Shown here: positions 8,886 through 17,259 of the stretch, piece after piece
Position numbering within the stretch: the first letter of the stretch is position 1
Layout: every line of letters begins with the position of its first letter
DNA from: Pseudomonadales bacterium
Lineage (GTDB): Bacteria > Pseudomonadota > Gammaproteobacteria > Pseudomonadales > Halieaceae
NCBI GenBank assembly: GCA_024234815.1
Contig: JACKNO010000004.1
Span: forward strand, 372,001 to 436,000
Direction: 5' to 3'
Length of the DNA stretch: 64,000 bases
Translations under genes and position numbers: made by a program
Notes under the pieces: model-generated
Databases searched by the model: none
Told to the model about the DNA's origin: nothing
What the model saw: only the letters and a program-made list of their open reading frames with translations

Positions 8886-8981
8886 CTGGTTCGGTTGTGG
8901 CCGAGGGCTGCCGCCTCCGGTGCTTCAATCAGGGCGTTCGTGGCACCCTGCGGAAAATCCCATAACAATCAGGAGTAGTCT

Positions 8982-9800
8982 GTGACCGAGCTGGATATAA
9001 GCACCAGGAACTGCATCGTCGAACAGGACGGGCATGTGTTGATCGTGACCCTCAACCGGCCCGAGGCGAAGAACGCTTTCAGCCCGGAAATGCTGCTGGG
9101 TATGTACAGGGCCTGGCGGCGGCTGGAGGACGATGACGAGTTGTACTGCGCCATATTGACCGCCAATGGCGACACGTTCTGCGCCGGCATGGATCTCAAG
9201 GCGGGCGCGGAGGGCCAACAGCGCTCCACCGAGGAGTTCATGCAAGTGATGGCGGAGGTGCCCAACGTGCACTGGCAGGCACTGCTGCGCGACAACCGCC
9301 CCAACAAGCCATTGATCCTGGCGGTGGAGGGCTACGCGCTTGCCGGCGGTACCGAAATTCTGCAGGGGACGGATATCCGGGTAGCTGCCGAGAACGCGGT
9401 GTTCGGCATCACTGAAGTGGCGCGGGGCCTGTACCCGATGTCCGGCTCCACGGTGCGGCTGCGGCGCCAGATCCCTTACTGCCTGGCCGCTGAAATGCTG
9501 TTGTGTGGTGAGCATGTCGACGCCAGGCGGGCTCTGGAGATGGGACTGGTCAACAGGATCGTGCCCCCGGGCCAGACCCTCGCGGCGGCGCGCGAGTATG
9601 CCGCCAGAATATGCGCCAATGGGCCGCTGGCAGTGCGGGCCGTCACGCGCTCTTTACGCGAGCACCAGGAGGCGATGACAGAGGCCGACGCCATGGCTGC
9701 GTCCGACGAGTTGGCCGGGCCGGTGTTCGCCTCCAGCGATGCCAAAGAGGGTATGCGCGCATTCAAGGAGAAGCGCCCGGCGGTATTTACCGGCAAATAG
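8982..9800 (+). CDS. Enoyl-CoA hydratase/isomerase (crotonase)
   Basis: 272 residues from GTG 8982 with AGGAG at 8971-8975. Crotonase features are clear: VTLNRPEAKNAFS, the first oxyanion-hole segment FCAGMDLKAG, the second ALAGGTEILQGTDIRVA, then FGITEVARGLYPMSG and a C-terminal FKEKRPAVFTGK. One active-site glutamate appears to be present (GGTE), and the second lies in the ITEVARGLYP element. It belongs to the EchA-type hydratases used in acyl side-chain beta-oxidation and follows the acyl-CoA ligase by 96 bp, probably in the same transcription unit. Confidence 0.88.
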   Translation: MTELDISTRNCIVEQDGHVLIVTLNRPEAKNAFSPEMLLGMYRAWRRLEDDDELYCAILTANGDTFCAGMDLKAGAEGQQRSTEEFMQVMAEVPNVHWQALLRDNRPNKPLILAVEGYALAGGTEILQGTDIRVAAENAVFGITEVARGLYPMSGSTVRLRRQIPYCLAAEMLLCGEHVDARRALEMGLVNRIVPPGQTLAAAREYAARICANGPLAVRAVTRSLREHQEAMTEADAMAASDELAGPVFASSDAKEGMRAFKEKRPAVFTGK

Positions 9801-9865
9801 TCGCTGCGCTGGATAAAGCGCCAGCGCCTGCGCATAATGGCGACTTTTTCCGACGGGAGAACCAT

Positions 9866-10540
9866 ATGGCTGATCGGGCCGGGATATTTGAAGAGATCGT
9901 GTTGGGGCGCCGCTCGCTGCGCGCATTTTTACCAGAGCCCGTGCCAGTGCAAACGCTGCAGAGAATTTTCGAGGTCTCCCAGCGCGCTCCCAGTAACTGC
10001 AACACCCAGCCCTGGATCACCCACGTCGCGTCCGGCGCGAGCCTGCAGACACTGCGTGAACAGTTGCCCGGGCGCTTCATGAAGGGGGAGATCAGTCTCG
10101 ACTTTCCCTATGACGGCGTCTACGAGGGAGTGTACAAGGAGCGCCAGTACGGATCGGCGCAGGCGCTTTATGACTCCCTGGGTATCGAGCGGTCTGACAA
10201 GTCCCGTCGCCAGCAGCAGTTCATGCGCAACTTCACCTTTTTTGACGCGCCCCACGTGGCCTTCCTGTTTTTGCCCCAACCCTTTGGTCTGCGCGAGGCC
10301 GCCGACCTGGGCATGTATGCCCAGACCCTGATGCTGGCGATGACTGCCCACGGGCTCGGCAGCTGCCCCCAGACGGCGCTGAGTTTCGAGGCAGATTGTA
10401 TCCGCGAGTCACTGGGTATCGATGCGAGCAACAAGCTGTTGTTCGGTATTTCCTTCGGTTACCCGGACCCGGACGCGGCAGCGAACGCCTGCACCACGGA
10501 CCGGGCGTCGCTGGCGGACTGCGTTTACTTCCATGACTGA
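9866..10540 (+). CDS. Nitroreductase family flavoprotein
   Basis: 224 residues from ATG 9866 behind GGGAGA. The FMN-binding N-terminus is typical: RRSLRAFLPEPVP followed by APSNCNTQPW. The later MTAHGLGSCPQTAL and the C-terminal GISFGYPDPDAAAN also fit. Such NAD(P)H:FMN oxidoreductases reduce nitro groups, quinones or enones. In a sterol or terpenoid gene cluster an enone or quinone substrate would make sense, but nothing in the sequence fixes it. A longer in-frame extension upstream overlaps the crotonase end and is not likely to be translated. Confidence 0.87.
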   Translation: MADRAGIFEEIVLGRRSLRAFLPEPVPVQTLQRIFEVSQRAPSNCNTQPWITHVASGASLQTLREQLPGRFMKGEISLDFPYDGVYEGVYKERQYGSAQALYDSLGIERSDKSRRQQQFMRNFTFFDAPHVAFLFLPQPFGLREAADLGMYAQTLMLAMTAHGLGSCPQTALSFEADCIRESLGIDASNKLLFGISFGYPDPDAAANACTTDRASLADCVYFHD

Positions 10541-10561
10541 CAAGCTAACGGGCATGTCCCA

Positions 10562-10702
10562 ATGAGCAATCACCTGCCCGCCATCGACAAGGCCATCCAG
10601 GCCGAGCAGGCGGGGATGTTGCGCCAGGCCGGCTCCGCTGAGAATGTAGAGGCGATCACCGCGTTTCTGGAAAGACGCGCACCGGATTTTAGCAAGCTTT
10701 AG
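10562..10702 (+). pseudogene. Crotonase C-terminal tail fragment (46 codons)
   Basis: From ATG 10562 to TAG 10702 there is a 46-residue frame reading MSNHLPAIDKAIQAEQAG at the start and AITAFLERRAPDFSKL at the end. This matches the last two helices of enoyl-CoA hydratases, where the C-terminus is usually 'eGi.AFlEKR.P.F'. No other part of a crotonase lies upstream; the nitroreductase stop sits 21 bases away in the same frame. It is best read as the remnant of a second hydratase lost by deletion. A functional micro-protein cannot be excluded. Confidence 0.6.
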
Positions 10703-10825
10703 TGCACAACTTCCGTATTCTCTGTGGTACGCCCTGAGGCATGCTAGTGTTACAGTTTATTTTGACCATGGTCCCGATACTGGTTTCGAGCCGGTAACCA
10801 GAAAAACCACGATGAGGCTACACTT

Positions 10826-13252
10826 ATGAAGCTCCCGATCTACTGCTGTTGGCGTCCACTTGTTGCACTGATGTCCGTTGTTTTTGTGGCGGCCTGCGAT
10901 AACAATGGCGATAAGGTCCAGCCAGTTGTACCGCCGCTCACCGACACCACCTATTCCGCCGATATTGTGTACACGCAATACGGTATCCCGCACGTGACTG
11001 CGGATGACTGGGGCAGCCTGGGCTATGGTTCGGGCTATGTCGCGGCCAGGGCGAACTACTGCGTTATCATGCGCGGCATCGTTGACGCCAACGGCGAGTC
11101 CGCCCGCTACTTTGGTGACGGCGGCAACCTCGACCTTGACCTGGTCATGAAGCTTTTCAACGACGAGGCAACGGCACAGCGCATCCTCGCTACATTACCC
11201 GAATTTATACAGGAAAATCTGGCCGGTTACGCCGCGGGCCTGAATCGTTACCTGGATGAAACCGGTGTCGAGAATCTGGCCGAGGGCGAAGAGGGCTGCC
11301 GCAATGCAGCCTGGGTTCGAACGATTGATGCGAACGACATGGTACAGCGTGTGCACAAACAGATGCTCAGGGCCAGTTCCGATCCGCTGGCGAGTTTTTC
11401 CGTTGCCGCCAGCCCGGATAATAAGGTGGCCGTTGCCCTGCCTGCCGGCGTCAGTGCCGCAAAACAACTGCTCGCCACCCTCGATCAGGAGACCGTGACG
11501 GCCGCCATGGACATGCCCAAGGGCGAGCAGATCGGCAGTAACGCCTATGCGGTAGGCGCTGAGGCGTCCCAGACCGACTCGGGCATTCTGTTCGGCAACC
11601 CCCATTTTCCCTGGCAGGGCTACGAGCGTTTCTTCATGTTCCATCTCACGCTGCCCGGCGAATACGACGTCATGGGTTCGGCCCTGGTCGGTTTGCCTGC
11701 CCCCTTGATCGGTTTCAACCGGGACGTCGCCTGGTCACATACGGTGAGTACCGGGTCCCGCTTCACATTTTATGAACTGGAACTGAATCCCGAGAACGAC
11801 ATGCAGTATGTATACGACGGTGAGATTCGCGATCTGGAAGCGCGCACTGTCAGCGCCGGGGAACTGCAGGCGGACGGCACGGTTAGAACGGTGGAGCATA
11901 CTTTCTACCTCTCCCATTTCGGTCCGATCGTGGACCTTGGAACGGTGTCTTCCCTGCTGGCCGGTTGGCCGAACGCGGTGGGTACCCTGCTGACCTATCG
12001 CGATGCGAACCTGGAAAACCTGCGGGGACTGGAGCAGTGGATGCGTATGGGACAGGCCACGAACCTCACTGAATTCAAGGACGCGCTGCGCAGCATCGGT
12101 ATCCCCTGGGTTAACACTATCGCCGCTGACCGCTACGGTGACGCCCTCTACAGCGATATCTCCGTGGTGCCCAACGTGCCGACCGCCAAATACAGCAGCT
12201 GTATTCGCGGCGTCCTGCAAACCCTGTTGACGGAGAGGGGCTATGTCACCATGGATGGCTCGGATTCAGCCTGCGAGTGGGACAACGACCCGAACACGCC
12301 CGAGGGCATTTTTGGCTATGACAACCTGCCCAAGCTGGAAACCCGCCAGTACGGTGCTAATGCCAACGACAGTTACTGGCTGGCGAATCCCCGTCACCTG
12401 CTGGAAGGCTTCTCACCGATTATCGGCAAGGAGGGCGTAACCCAGAGCATTCGCACCCGGCACACATTTGACCAGGCGGAAAGGCGCCTGGCCGGGACCG
12501 ATGGTCTGGGCGCGCCCGGCTTCAATATCGATAACATCCGCCAGCTTCACTATGGCGCCGCCAACTACGCCGCCCAGCTCATCGTCGCCGATGTCGTCGA
12601 CATTTGCTCCGGGGTAAGCGACTGGTCGTCCTATTCGGACAATGCCAGCACTGTGGCGCAGGCCTGCTCCGTGCTCGCGGATTGGGATGGAACCCATCAG
12701 CTTGAGAGTGTGGGTGGTCACGTCTTCTACGAGTTCTGGAAGGACGTGCGCGATGTCGACAATCTGTGGGCTGTACCGTTTGATGCCGCGGATCCAGTGC
12801 ACACCCCCCGTGAGCTGAACACGGCTGACAGCGCAGTAGTTGAAGCGGTGAAGCAGGCGCTGGCCGCTGGTGTCGACACGCTGGTTGCCGCGGGCATACC
12901 GATGAACCGGCCCTGGGGCGAGGTGCAGTTCGATGAAAAGAACGGCGAGCGCTACGGTATTCACGGTGGTTCGGGGTCGATGATGTTCAGTGTGATCACC
13001 TCCGACCTCATCGATGGCGAGGGCTATTCAGCGATCGAGCACGGCAACAGCTACATACAGGCCGTGACCTGGGATGAGACCGCCTGCCCGGATGCCTACG
13101 CCATCCTCACCTATTCCCAGTCGACGGACCCGGCATCCCCCAACTATGCCGACTCCACCCAGTTGTACTCCAGTGGCAACTGGATCGACATGCCTTACTG
13201 CCAGGCGGCTCGTGATGCGCAGGAAATCAGCAGGGAGACTATCGAGGAGTAG
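10826..13252 (+). CDS. Penicillin-acylase family N-terminal-nucleophile hydrolase, lipoprotein
   Basis: 808 residues from ATG 10826. The signal peptide ends in a lipobox-like FVAAC with Cys near residue 24, followed by DNNGD, so the precursor is probably a lipoprotein. The alpha-chain region has GIPHVTADDWGSLGYGSGYV. The autocatalytic cleavage site is GSNAYAVG with Ser238 as the future beta-chain N-terminal nucleophile, followed by FGNPHFPW and GFNRDVAWSHT. Length and order match Ntn acylases (penicillin G, aculeacin, acyl-homoserine-lactone acylases). It stands alone between the catabolic operon and ribBX. The amide substrate is unknown; an AHL-acylase role is possible. Confidence 0.87.
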   Translation: MKLPIYCCWRPLVALMSVVFVAACDNNGDKVQPVVPPLTDTTYSADIVYTQYGIPHVTADDWGSLGYGSGYVAARANYCVIMRGIVDANGESARYFGDGGNLDLDLVMKLFNDEATAQRILATLPEFIQENLAGYAAGLNRYLDETGVENLAEGEEGCRNAAWVRTIDANDMVQRVHKQMLRASSDPLASFSVAASPDNKVAVALPAGVSAAKQLLATLDQETVTAAMDMPKGEQIGSNAYAVGAEASQTDSGILFGNPHFPWQGYERFFMFHLTLPGEYDVMGSALVGLPAPLIGFNRDVAWSHTVSTGSRFTFYELELNPENDMQYVYDGEIRDLEARTVSAGELQADGTVRTVEHTFYLSHFGPIVDLGTVSSLLAGWPNAVGTLLTYRDANLENLRGLEQWMRMGQATNLTEFKDALRSIGIPWVNTIAADRYGDALYSDISVVPNVPTAKYSSCIRGVLQTLLTERGYVTMDGSDSACEWDNDPNTPEGIFGYDNLPKLETRQYGANANDSYWLANPRHLLEGFSPIIGKEGVTQSIRTRHTFDQAERRLAGTDGLGAPGFNIDNIRQLHYGAANYAAQLIVADVVDICSGVSDWSSYSDNASTVAQACSVLADWDGTHQLESVGGHVFYEFWKDVRDVDNLWAVPFDAADPVHTPRELNTADSAVVEAVKQALAAGVDTLVAAGIPMNRPWGEVQFDEKNGERYGIHGGSGSMMFSVITSDLIDGEGYSAIEHGNSYIQAVTWDETACPDAYAILTYSQSTDPASPNYADSTQLYSSGNWIDMPYCQAARDAQEISRETIEE

Positions 13253-13280
13253 GTCGAAGGACAGGCCCGGTAGGCGAGCG

Positions 13281-13304
13281 CGTCCAGCCCTTCAGGGCTG
13301 GACG
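13281..13304. terminator. Perfect 10-bp hairpin between convergent genes
   Basis: Arms 13281-13290 and 13295-13304 (CGTCCAGCCC / GGGCTGGACG) are perfectly complementary around a TTCA loop. The loop contains the TGA stop of the minus-strand ribBX gene. No long T-run follows on either strand, so it may act as a bidirectional end-of-message structure rather than a canonical intrinsic terminator. Confidence 0.5.
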
Positions 13305-14407
13305 AAATCGGTCACTTCGAGATTGAACCCGGACAGGGCGTTGAAGCGAATGGGCGCCGACATCAGGCGCATCTTGCCTATGCCAAGGCGTTTGAGGATC
13401 TGTGAGCCGGTGCCGATGACCCTGTAGTTCTGGATACCTTCGGGACTGGCAGGGCCGGCCACTCCTGGCGCGTCCGGAAAGCGCACGACCTCCGCCAGGC
13501 TTTGCTCCGCGGTGGTGTGTTGCCCGATGAGCACGATCACGCCATTGCCCTGCTCGGCGATGTATTGCATCGCCCTGCGATAGGACCAGCCGGGCTCGGT
13601 TCCCGCAATCTGCGTGCCAAGAACGTCCCGCAGCATGTTCACGGTCTGCACCCGCACCAGGGTTTCATTGCTTTCCCTGATCTCGCCCCTCGTGAGGGCG
13701 TAGTGCACCGTGTCATCCACCAGGTCGAGAAAGGTATGCAACTGGAAGTCGCCGAACTCGGTGGGTACCGTCTTGCTGTTGCGCAAATCGACCGACTGTT
13801 CGTGCAGCGCGCGATACTGGATGAGGTCGGCGATGGTGCCCATGCGCAAGTTGTGCCTGGCGGCGAATTCTTCCAGTTGCGGGCGGCGCGCCATGGTGCC
13901 GTCCTCGTTCATGATCTCCACTATGAGGGCGGCGGGCTCGAAGCCCGCCATGCGTGCCAGGTCCACCCCGGCCTCGGTGTGGCCGGCCCGGCGCAGCACG
14001 CCACCGGGTTTGGCAACCAACGGAAATATGTGTCCGGGTTGCACGAGATCCGCGGGTTCAGCGTCCGCCGCGACGGCCTGTTTCACGGTATGTGCCCGCT
14101 GCACCGAGCTGATACCCGGGCCCTTGCGCTCGGCGGCGTCGATGGACACCGTGAAGTTGGTTTCGTGCTGGGAGCGGTTGTCGCGGACCATCAGCGGCAG
14201 TTGCAAACGGCGGGCGCGCTCCTCGGTGATAGGCATGCAGATAAGTCCGCAGGCTTCACTCGAGAAGAATGTGATGATCTGCGGCGTTACCGCCTCGGCC
14301 GCAATGATCAGGTCACCTTCGTTTTCACGGTCCTCATCATCCATCAGGATGACCATTTTTCCGTCGCGAATGTCGTCGAGAATGTCTGGAACGCTACTCA
14401 GTGCCAT
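13292..14407 (-). CDS. RibBX-type protein: DHBP synthase domain with altered active-site loop plus degenerate GTP cyclohydrolase II domain
   Basis: 371 residues. The N-terminal DHBP synthase domain keeps the acidic loop DDEDRENEGD, ACGLICMPIT, PGHIFPL and RRAGHTEA. The loop that in RibB proteins reads TTGISAADR is KGPGISSVQR here, losing the conserved Thr and Asp. The C-terminal domain (from about FGDFQLHTF) resembles GTP cyclohydrolase II but has none of the zinc cysteines, as in RibBX proteins. It lies 45 bp downstream of a thiolase gene and away from other riboflavin genes. I see no room for an FMN riboswitch. It may be a weak or repurposed paralogue; normal DHBP synthase activity should not be assumed. 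Confidence 0.8.
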   Translation of the reverse strand: MALSSVPDILDDIRDGKMVILMDDEDRENEGDLIIAAEAVTPQIITFFSSEACGLICMPITEERARRLQLPLMVRDNRSQHETNFTVSIDAAERKGPGISSVQRAHTVKQAVAADAEPADLVQPGHIFPLVAKPGGVLRRAGHTEAGVDLARMAGFEPAALIVEIMNEDGTMARRPQLEEFAARHNLRMGTIADLIQYRALHEQSVDLRNSKTVPTEFGDFQLHTFLDLVDDTVHYALTRGEIRESNETLVRVQTVNMLRDVLGTQIAGTEPGWSYRRAMQYIAEQGNGVIVLIGQHTTAEQSLAEVVRFPDAPGVAGPASPEGIQNYRVIGTGSQILKRLGIGKMRLMSAPIRFNALSGFNLEVTDFVQP

Positions 14408-14452
14408 GCAGGCTGCCTCTGGGGAGAGTGGGGCGGGCGGTTTGATTACCCA

Positions 14453-15634
14453 CTAGATCAGTTCAATGCCCACCGCGGTAGCCTCGCCACCGCCAATGCA
14501 CAGGGCGGCCACGCCGCGCTTCTTGCCATATTTCTTCAGGGCGTACATCAGGGTGACAATGATTCGCGAGCCGGTGGAGCCGATGGGGTGCCCCTGGGCA
14601 CAGGCGCCGCCGTGGATATTGACTTTGTCGTGATCGAGACCCAGATCCTGCATGGCCAGCATCGTGACCATGGCGAAGGCCTCGTTGATCTCGAACAGGT
14701 CCACGTCTGCGGCGCTCCAGCCGGTTTTGGCAAAAAGCTTGCCGATCGCACCTATGGGGGCGATGGTGAATTCTGAAGGTTCCTGGCTGTGGCGGGCATG
14801 GGCGACGATGCGGGCCATGGGCTTGAGACCCCTGGCCGAGGCCTCTGCTTCGTCCATCAGGATCAGGGCGCTGGCGCCGTCGGAGATGGAACTGGCATTG
14901 GCTGCCGTGATACTGCCATCCTTGCTGAAAGCGGGGCGCAGGCCGGGAATTTTTTCCACAGCTGCCTTGTGGGGTTGCTCATCGTCAGATACGACAGTGG
15001 AGCCCTTGCGGGTGGTGACAGTCACGGGTGCGATCTCGGCGGTCAACGCGCCCGAGTCGATGGCCTTTTTGGCGCGGCTCAGTGATTCGATGGCGAAGGC
15101 GTCCATCTGTTCGCGCGTGATGCCGCGGGCATCGGTGGTCTCCTGGGCGAAACTCCCCATTGCGCGGCCGGTATAGGCATCTTCCAGGCCATCGGTGAAC
15201 ATATGGTCGCAAGCGGGTTTGTGGCCGGTGCCGAGGCCGCCGCGGGCGCCGATCAGCAAGTGAGGGGCATTGCTCATGCTCTCCATGCCGCCTGCAACCA
15301 CCACCTTGTTGGTGCCGGCAATGATGCTGTCATAGCCGAATATGGCGGCCTGCATACCGCTGCCACAGGCCTTGTTGACGGTTACGGCGCCGGCTGACTT
15401 GGGAATGCCGGCAGCAATCGCGGCCTGGCGCGCGGGGCATTGCTTCAGCCCGGCCGGCAGCACGCAACCCATGAACACCTCGTCCACCGCGGCCGGGTCC
15501 AGTCCGCTGCGCGACAGCGCCTCGGCGATGGCGGTGCTGGCCAGTTCGGGAGCAGTAACCGCGGACAGGCTGCCCAGTAGTCCACCCATCGGCGTGCGCG
15601 CGCCGTCTACGATTACAACAGTGTTATTGCTCAT
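14453..15634 (-). CDS. Acetyl-CoA C-acyltransferase (thiolase)
   Basis: A complete 393-residue degradative or biosynthetic thiolase. The nucleophile is Cys90 in VNKACGSGM. NEAFA and the GGACAQGHPIGSTGSR histidine motif are present, and the second active-site cysteine is in CIGGGEATAV. Unlike the two thiolase-like proteins at 5015-7236 this one has every catalytic residue, so it should carry out acetyl-CoA-dependent cleavage or condensation. It is followed by ribBX on the same strand 45 bp away. It could act in beta-oxidation or in acetoacetyl-CoA formation for polyhydroxybutyrate; no phaB or phaC is nearby to decide. Confidence 0.92.
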   Translation of the reverse strand: MSNNTVVIVDGARTPMGGLLGSLSAVTAPELASTAIAEALSRSGLDPAAVDEVFMGCVLPAGLKQCPARQAAIAAGIPKSAGAVTVNKACGSGMQAAIFGYDSIIAGTNKVVVAGGMESMSNAPHLLIGARGGLGTGHKPACDHMFTDGLEDAYTGRAMGSFAQETTDARGITREQMDAFAIESLSRAKKAIDSGALTAEIAPVTVTTRKGSTVVSDDEQPHKAAVEKIPGLRPAFSKDGSITAANASSISDGASALILMDEAEASARGLKPMARIVAHARHSQEPSEFTIAPIGAIGKLFAKTGWSAADVDLFEINEAFAMVTMLAMQDLGLDHDKVNIHGGACAQGHPIGSTGSRIIVTLMYALKKYGKKRGVAALCIGGGEATAVGIELI

Positions 15635-16077
15635 GATTCACTCCCAATCTGAAGTATGTGCGGGTCGCATCCGGTGGCCGGAGGCAGGGAAGGGTTTGCT
15701 AAAAAACCGGGCACACATTTAGCCACACACCCTGTTTTTACTCAAGGCCACAGGGGCGGACACAAACGCCTGCACAGGCGTACTGACACAGGCGCGAGGC
15801 CTGTTTCCGGGTTGCCACATGTGCAACTACTGTCCCCGGCCAATTCAACAGGCAAGGCCGATTCGGTGAGTAGCGGCGCCCGTTTCGATTTGCGGGCAAC
15901 TGACGTGCCAGCGCTTGTAATGTCCTGCGCTTCAGTCGGTGCCGCTCAGGCTGCATGGCGCGTCACTTTGCTACCAAGTTCACAAAATAACCACTTCGGT
16001 ATGGCTATGTACTCGTTTATATCGGGATTGTGTGATATCAATTGCCCTACAAATAATATGAAGAAAAGCGGGCGCTT
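15635..16077. other. Divergent intergenic region (443 bp), no gene seen
   Basis: The gap separates the thiolase and the diguanylate cyclase. The half near the thiolase contains a short perfect inverted repeat (CGCCTG / CAGGCG, 15767-15780) and several CACA-rich words. The half near the cyclase is AT-richer, as expected of a promoter. I find no RNA gene, riboswitch or convincing small CDS in it. Confidence 0.5.
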
Positions 16078-17259
16078 TTGTTGGCCACTGACAATCAGCA
16101 GGCACAATCCCCAGCACTGATTCCGGAAACGGGCTTGTTGAACTCCGGCGCGCGTCTGCTACCCCTGCTCGCCTCGGTACTGACTTTGCGTTACGACCCC
16201 AGCGGTGAGTCCAGTGACGATCACCGGGATCGGCTGTTTTTGCAGGTGCTGGTCAGCCTGTCTGCCAATATTGTCGCCTTGATCGCGGTGTTTTACTTTC
16301 TGCTGCCGCTGTCGGAGGCGGGCAGGGAAAAAGGCGGGCCGCTGCTGTGGGTGGTGCTGGGTATTACCGTGGGCATCACCCTGATTTTTCTCCGCTTCGG
16401 CCTGCGGACGCTGTGCGTCAATTTGTTGCTAATGATGCTCAGCGGCGTGCTCCTCGGCGCCAGCTTCATTCTCGGCGGATTGATGTCTCCAACGATGATT
16501 TTCCTGCTGGCAGTACCCGTGCTGGCAAGCACTCTCATGCATTCACGTTGGGCTTACTTCTGGACGGCAATTACCGTCGCGGGCTGGTTGCTCATTGCGG
16601 ACCTGGAATATATGGGCGTGCAGATGACACGCATTACGCATCCCTCCAATGTCGGTATCGTGCAGGTGATGGCTTTGCTTGGAACGATCCTGGTGGTGAT
16701 GGCGGTGCTGGGCTCCTATGTCTCGGCGACCAACCGCTTGCGCAAGGAAATGCAGCTCACCAACCAGCGCCTGGACTACCTCGCCAGCCACGATTCACTC
16801 ACCTCCATACCCAACCGGCGCACTTTCTTTGAACAGGCCCAGCGCTGCCTGCAACGTTCGATACGTTCCAAAAGATCCTTCGCCCTGCTGGTCATCGACC
16901 TGAACGATTTCAAGCAGATCAATGACCGGCTGGGTCACAAGGTAGGTGACGCCGTCCTGTTGCATTTCGCGCAGCGCATGAGCGAGGGCTTTCGCGATAC
17001 GGATTTCATCGGTCGCCTCGGTGGCGATGAATTCGGGGTTTTGCTGGAGCCGGTGGAAAACGCCGCCGGTGTCAGTGAAGTCATTGAACGTTTTCGGGCA
17101 TGCGGGCCCAGCAAACTGGATGTGGACGGGAACTCTGTGCTCTACGACTTCGCCGTGGGCGTCGCCATCTATCCGGAGCAGGGCCAGACAATACTGGACC
17201 TGTACGATGCCGCAGATGGCCATATGTACCATTCCAAGAAAGCGGGACTGGTCGACTAG
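16078..17259 (+). CDS. Membrane diguanylate cyclase (GGDEF)
   Basis: About 393 residues with five or six predicted transmembrane segments (roughly residues 55-220), a short linker helix and a C-terminal GGDEF domain. The active-site motif GGDEF is at 315-319. The product-inhibition I-site RDTD (306-309) lies five residues before it, so the enzyme should make c-di-GMP and be feedback-regulated. The sensory membrane part is not one I recognise. The start is uncertain: the frame opens with TTG TTG at 16078-16083, and the only nearby ATG (16058) is out of frame. A small hairpin (16064-16079) overlaps the start. Confidence 0.85.
   Translation: MLATDNQQAQSPALIPETGLLNSGARLLPLLASVLTLRYDPSGESSDDHRDRLFLQVLVSLSANIVALIAVFYFLLPLSEAGREKGGPLLWVVLGITVGITLIFLRFGLRTLCVNLLLMMLSGVLLGASFILGGLMSPTMIFLLAVPVLASTLMHSRWAYFWTAITVAGWLLIADLEYMGVQMTRITHPSNVGIVQVMALLGTILVVMAVLGSYVSATNRLRKEMQLTNQRLDYLASHDSLTSIPNRRTFFEQAQRCLQRSIRSKRSFALLVIDLNDFKQINDRLGHKVGDAVLLHFAQRMSEGFRDTDFIGRLGGDEFGVLLEPVENAAGVSEVIERFRACGPSKLDVDGNSVLYDFAVGVAIYPEQGQTILDLYDAADGHMYHSKKAGLVD

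Noticed and set aside
14408..14452. Possible FMN riboswitch before the ribBX gene
   Set aside because: Only 45 bp separate it from the thiolase stop, too short for the FMN element.
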